In this document: piece by piece, positions 61,434-64,000 of the stretch
Position numbering within the stretch: position 1 is the stretch's first letter
Layout: each line of letters opens with the position of its first letter
Made by a program: the position numbers and the translations under genes
Notes under the pieces: generated by a model
Told to the model about the DNA's origin: nothing
The model's input: the letters and a program-made list of their open reading frames with translations, nothing else
The model's database searches: none
Source of the DNA: Luteitalea sp. TBR-22
GTDB taxonomy: Bacteria; Acidobacteriota; Vicinamibacteria; Vicinamibacterales; Vicinamibacteraceae
Assembly: GCF_016865485.1 (NCBI RefSeq)
Contig: NZ_AP024452.1
Coordinates: forward strand, 6,036,501 to 6,100,500
Direction: 5' to 3'
Length of the DNA stretch: 64,000 bases

Positions 61434-62372
61434 TCACCGGGTGCCGCCGGCGTACGGCGTGAGGGTGGCCGCCAGCGTCGCCATCACCGGCGTCGGCACT
61501 CCCACGCGTTCGCCCCTGCGGACGACGTCGGCGGCCAGGGCATCGAGCTCGATGCGCTTGCCAGCCTGCAGGTCGATGAGCAACGAGGAGCGCGTGCTCG
61601 GCGGCAGGGCGTCCATGTAGCCATGGATGCGGTCGCGGATGTCCGGCGCGACGGCGATGCCCTCGGCGCGGGCCACCGCCTCGGTCTCCGAGAAGGCCGA
61701 TTCGAGGGTGCGACGCAGCGCCGGCGTGGACCACACGACGCCGGCCGGCTGCCTGGCCGCGCCCGTCACGGCGGCGAACGGCGCGAGGTAGATGAACTTC
61801 TCCCAGAGCGGCACGCGCGCGTCGGCGACCGGCTCGGCCTGGATGTCGCCGAGTCTGAGGAGTTCGGCCAGCGCCAGGACGCGCGCCGAGGGCTCGGGGC
61901 CAGGCGCCTCCACTTCGCCGAACACGATGCGCCGGTGCGTGCCGGTCTGCTCGATCAGGCCGGGCACCCGCAGCGCCGTCGCGATGTAGGTCGGCCCGGC
62001 GAGCACGCGCCCCCGACCGACCACCGCCGCCACGCGCTCGGCGCTCGACACGCCGTTCTGCAGCGTCACCACCAGCGTGTGCTCGCCGATCAGCGGCGGC
62101 AGGAGCGGCAACGCCGTGTCGTCGTCGTACGTCTTCACCGCGTACAGCACGACGTCGACCGGCCCGAGGTCGCGCGGATCCGCGCTGGCGCGCGGCCTGA
62201 CCACGAGATCTCCGAGCGGGCTCCAGACCCACAGGCCACGCGCCCGAATGGCATCGAGGTGCGCCCCTCGCGCCACCAGCGACACGTCGAAACCCGCCTG
62301 CGCGAGCCGCGCCGCGTAGTACCCGCCGACCGCCCCGGCGCCAACCACCCCGAATCGCACGACCGCAGACAC
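61434..62372 (-). CDS. Ketopantoate reductase (PanE/ApbA)-like enzyme
   Basis: A 312-residue NADPH-dependent reductase with Rossmann start GVVGAGAVGGYYAARLAQAG, VVTLQNGV and the catalytic Lys in LWEKFIYLAPFAAVTGAAR. PanE has Asn at positions +4 and +8 from this Lys; here they are Leu and Ala, so the substrate may differ from ketopantoate. GTG start. A TACCAT box (62380-62385) ends 7 bp before it, next to the CGTTTGA array. Confidence 0.8.
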   Translation of the reverse strand: MSAVVRFGVVGAGAVGGYYAARLAQAGFDVSLVARGAHLDAIRARGLWVWSPLGDLVVRPRASADPRDLGPVDVVLYAVKTYDDDTALPLLPPLIGEHTLVVTLQNGVSSAERVAAVVGRGRVLAGPTYIATALRVPGLIEQTGTHRRIVFGEVEAPGPEPSARVLALAELLRLGDIQAEPVADARVPLWEKFIYLAPFAAVTGAARQPAGVVWSTPALRRTLESAFSETEAVARAEGIAVAPDIRDRIHGYMDALPPSTRSSLLIDLQAGKRIELDALAADVVRRGERVGVPTPVMATLAATLTPYAGGTR

Positions 62373-62379
62373 GCCACGG

Positions 62380-62385
62380 ATGGTA
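62380..62385 (-). promoter_or_regulatory. -10 box TACCAT of the PanE-like gene
   Basis: Minus-strand TACCAT, 7 bp from the GTG start and 8 bp from the heptamer array. Confidence 0.4.
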
Positions 62386-62393
62386 ACGCTTAA

Positions 62394-62435
62394 CGTTTGA
62401 CGTTTGACGTTTGACGTTTGACGTTTGACGTTTCA
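62394..62435. repeat. Tandem heptamer array (CGTTTGA)x6
   Basis: Five exact CGTTTGA units and one CGTTTCA, AT-richer than the other arrays. Each junction contains TTGACG, which resembles a -35 hexamer on the plus strand. Confidence 0.95.
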
Positions 62436-62561
62436 CGGCGCACGGCCGCCTGGCGGCCGACGTCTGCACGCCCGGCGCGCCGCCCTCCCGATCCCGCGAA
62501 CCGCGATCCGCTCGGCGCTCGTCCCCGTTCGCGCCGGCGCCGGCCGACGTTGTCACCTTCG

Positions 62562-64000
62562 ATGCGATCCCTGTACGCGCGGCTGCACGACCGCTTCTCA
62601 CCGGACCGACGCGACGGGCTCACCCGCCGCCAGATGCTCCTGACCTCGCTCTCGGCTGGCGCCGGCCTGCTCCTGAGCAGTCGCGGCTTCGCGCAGGGCG
62701 CCTCGCGCGGCCGCGTCATCGTCGTCGGCGCGGGCTTCTCCGGCCTCGCGGCGGCGTACGAACTCGCCAGCGCGGGCGTGGACGTGCAGGTCGTCGAGGC
62801 GCGCGGACGCATCGGCGGCCGAGTGCTGTCGTTCCGTGACTTCGTGCCCGGCAAGGTGGTGGAAGGCGGCGCCGAGCTGATTGGCACCAATCACGTGCTG
62901 TGGCAGGCCTACGCGCAGCAGTTCGGACTCGCGATGGCGCCCCTGCAGGAGGCCGACACCGCGCTGCCGGTCGTCATCGACGGCACGTCGCTCACCGCCG
63001 CGCAGGCCAAGGCGCTGTTCGACGAGATGGACGCCGCCTTCGCCACCATGAACGGCGACGCGCGGAAGGTGGACGCCGACCGCCCCTGGTTGGCCGACGA
63101 CGCGGTGGCGCTCGACCTGAAGACGGTGGCCGACTGGATCGAGGGCCTGTCCTGCTCCGACCTGTGTCGGCGGGCCATCGACGCCATGCTCACGGCCGAC
63201 AACGGCGTGCGCACGGAGTGGCAGAGCTATCTCGGGCACCTCGCGATGGTGAAGGGCGGCGGCGTCGAGGCGTTCTGGACCGACTCGGAGACCCATCGCT
63301 GCGCGCAGGGCAACCAGTCACTCGCCGACAAGCTCGCCGACCGCATCGGTCGCGCCCGCATCACGCTGAAGATGCCCGCCACCCACGTCACACGCACGTC
63401 GGCGGGCGTCACGGTGCGGCTCGCCGATGGCCGGGCCCTCGAGGGCGATCACGTGGTGGTGGCGGTGCCGCCCGGCACCTGGAACCGGATCGCCTTCGAC
63501 CCGGCGCTGCCCGCGCACATCCACCCGCAGGTCGGCGCGAACATCAAGTTCCTGATGCGGCTGAAGGGGCCGTTCTGGAAGCGGGCCGGGCTCTCCCCCA
63601 ACCTGCTGTCCACCGGTCCCGTGCAGATGACGTGGGAACAGACCGAGGGGCAGCCCGGCGCCGGCATCGGCATGAACGCGTTCTCGGGAGGTCCTGCCGC
63701 GGAGGAGTGCCGGTCGTGGCCGGCCGAGGAGCGCACGCGGCGCTACATGCAGGCGCTCTCGCCGATCTATCGGGGCCTGCCGGCCTCGATCGTGGCGACA
63801 CGCTTCATGGACTGGCCGGGCGACGCCTGGTCGAAGGGCGCGTACTCGTTCCCGGCCCCCGGGCAGGTGATGCGCGTCGGGGCGACGCTGTGGGATGGCC
63901 TCGACGGGCGGCTGCACTTCGCCGGCGAGCACTGCGCGTACGCGTTCACCGGCTACATGGAGGGCGCGCTGCACTCGGGCGTGCACGCCGCACGACGAAT
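62562..64000 (+). CDS. Flavin-dependent amine oxidase, Tat-exported, 3' end cut by window edge
   Basis: 479 codons with no stop before the window end. A twin-arginine signal (LTRRQMLLTSLSAGAGLLLSS) precedes the FAD site RVIVVGAGFSGLAAAYELASAGVDVQVVEARGRIGGR. GGAELIGTNHVLW and the C-terminal FAGEHCAYAFTGYMEGALHSG are typical of flavin monoamine oxidases. Folded export with bound FAD fits the Tat route. Only a short C-terminal part seems missing, because the AFTGYMEGALHSG helix is usually close to the end. The amine substrate is unknown. Confidence 0.88.
   Translation, partial: MRSLYARLHDRFSPDRRDGLTRRQMLLTSLSAGAGLLLSSRGFAQGASRGRVIVVGAGFSGLAAAYELASAGVDVQVVEARGRIGGRVLSFRDFVPGKVVEGGAELIGTNHVLWQAYAQQFGLAMAPLQEADTALPVVIDGTSLTAAQAKALFDEMDAAFATMNGDARKVDADRPWLADDAVALDLKTVADWIEGLSCSDLCRRAIDAMLTADNGVRTEWQSYLGHLAMVKGGGVEAFWTDSETHRCAQGNQSLADKLADRIGRARITLKMPATHVTRTSAGVTVRLADGRALEGDHVVVAVPPGTWNRIAFDPALPAHIHPQVGANIKFLMRLKGPFWKRAGLSPNLLSTGPVQMTWEQTEGQPGAGIGMNAFSGGPAAEECRSWPAEERTRRYMQALSPIYRGLPASIVATRFMDWPGDAWSKGAYSFPAPGQVMRVGATLWDGLDGRLHFAGEHCAYAFTGYMEGALHSGVHAARR

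Overview
The window is high-GC bacterial DNA with densely packed genes and many GTG starts. Gene content (hpnCDE squalene synthesis, class I DhnA-type aldolase, a ThyX variant, split PntAA, PEP-CTERM protein, many MacB-like permeases) and spacers full of dispersed repeats suggest an Acidobacteriota of the Vicinamibacteria/Luteitalea type. That assignment is an inference from style and content; no rRNA or marker gene is present.

Layout. 1-6.1 kb (minus): FAH-family hydrolase and a metallo-beta-lactamase-fold hydrolase, then a LolA-like / MMPL-RND / outer-membrane protein export operon with a palindromic operator over its promoter. 6.2-9.7 kb (minus): VOC protein, thioesterase, thyX, def and aldolase. 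9.7-13 kb (minus): hpnE-hpnD-hpnC. 13-17.8 kb: short MutY, TMEM175-like channel, Nudix hydrolase, YgfZ and a secreted alpha/beta hydrolase. 17.8-21.9 kb (minus): periplasmic adaptor plus two MacB-type permeases with no ATPase gene. 22.2-27.3 kb: pntAA, an FHA protein and a sugar ABC importer. 27.5-35.2 kb: two divergent genes whose start codons overlap, a secreted unknown, an MFS exporter, an SDR, a catalytically degenerate malate dehydrogenase-like protein and two CNNM/CorC proteins. 35.3-39.8 kb (minus): ECF sigma factor, lipB, an E2 acyltransferase and lpdA.

40.1-46.7 kb (plus) is the most unusual region: an NtrC-type regulator, a radical SAM/SPASM enzyme, a 31-residue peptide with one Tyr-Cys pair, a peptide-type solute-binding lipoprotein and a membrane histidine kinase. 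I read it as a candidate ribosomally made, enzyme-modified peptide coupled to two-component sensing. 46.8-53 kb: HU protein, queF, Smr protein, PEP-CTERM protein, a gene remnant, an IS110/IS1111-family insertion sequence, a PQQ dehydrogenase and a two-haem cytochrome c. 53.3-60.1 kb: vanadium-haloperoxidase-like protein, then a helicase-methyltransferase pair resembling part of DISARM. 60.3-64 kb: DUF1634/TauE pair, a ketopantoate-reductase-like enzyme and a truncated amine oxidase.

The spacers contain at least five dispersed repeat classes. The most striking are tandem repeats that all have a 7-bp period although their units differ. Some repeats supply stop codons or C-termini of neighbouring genes, and one sits inside the E2 coding region.
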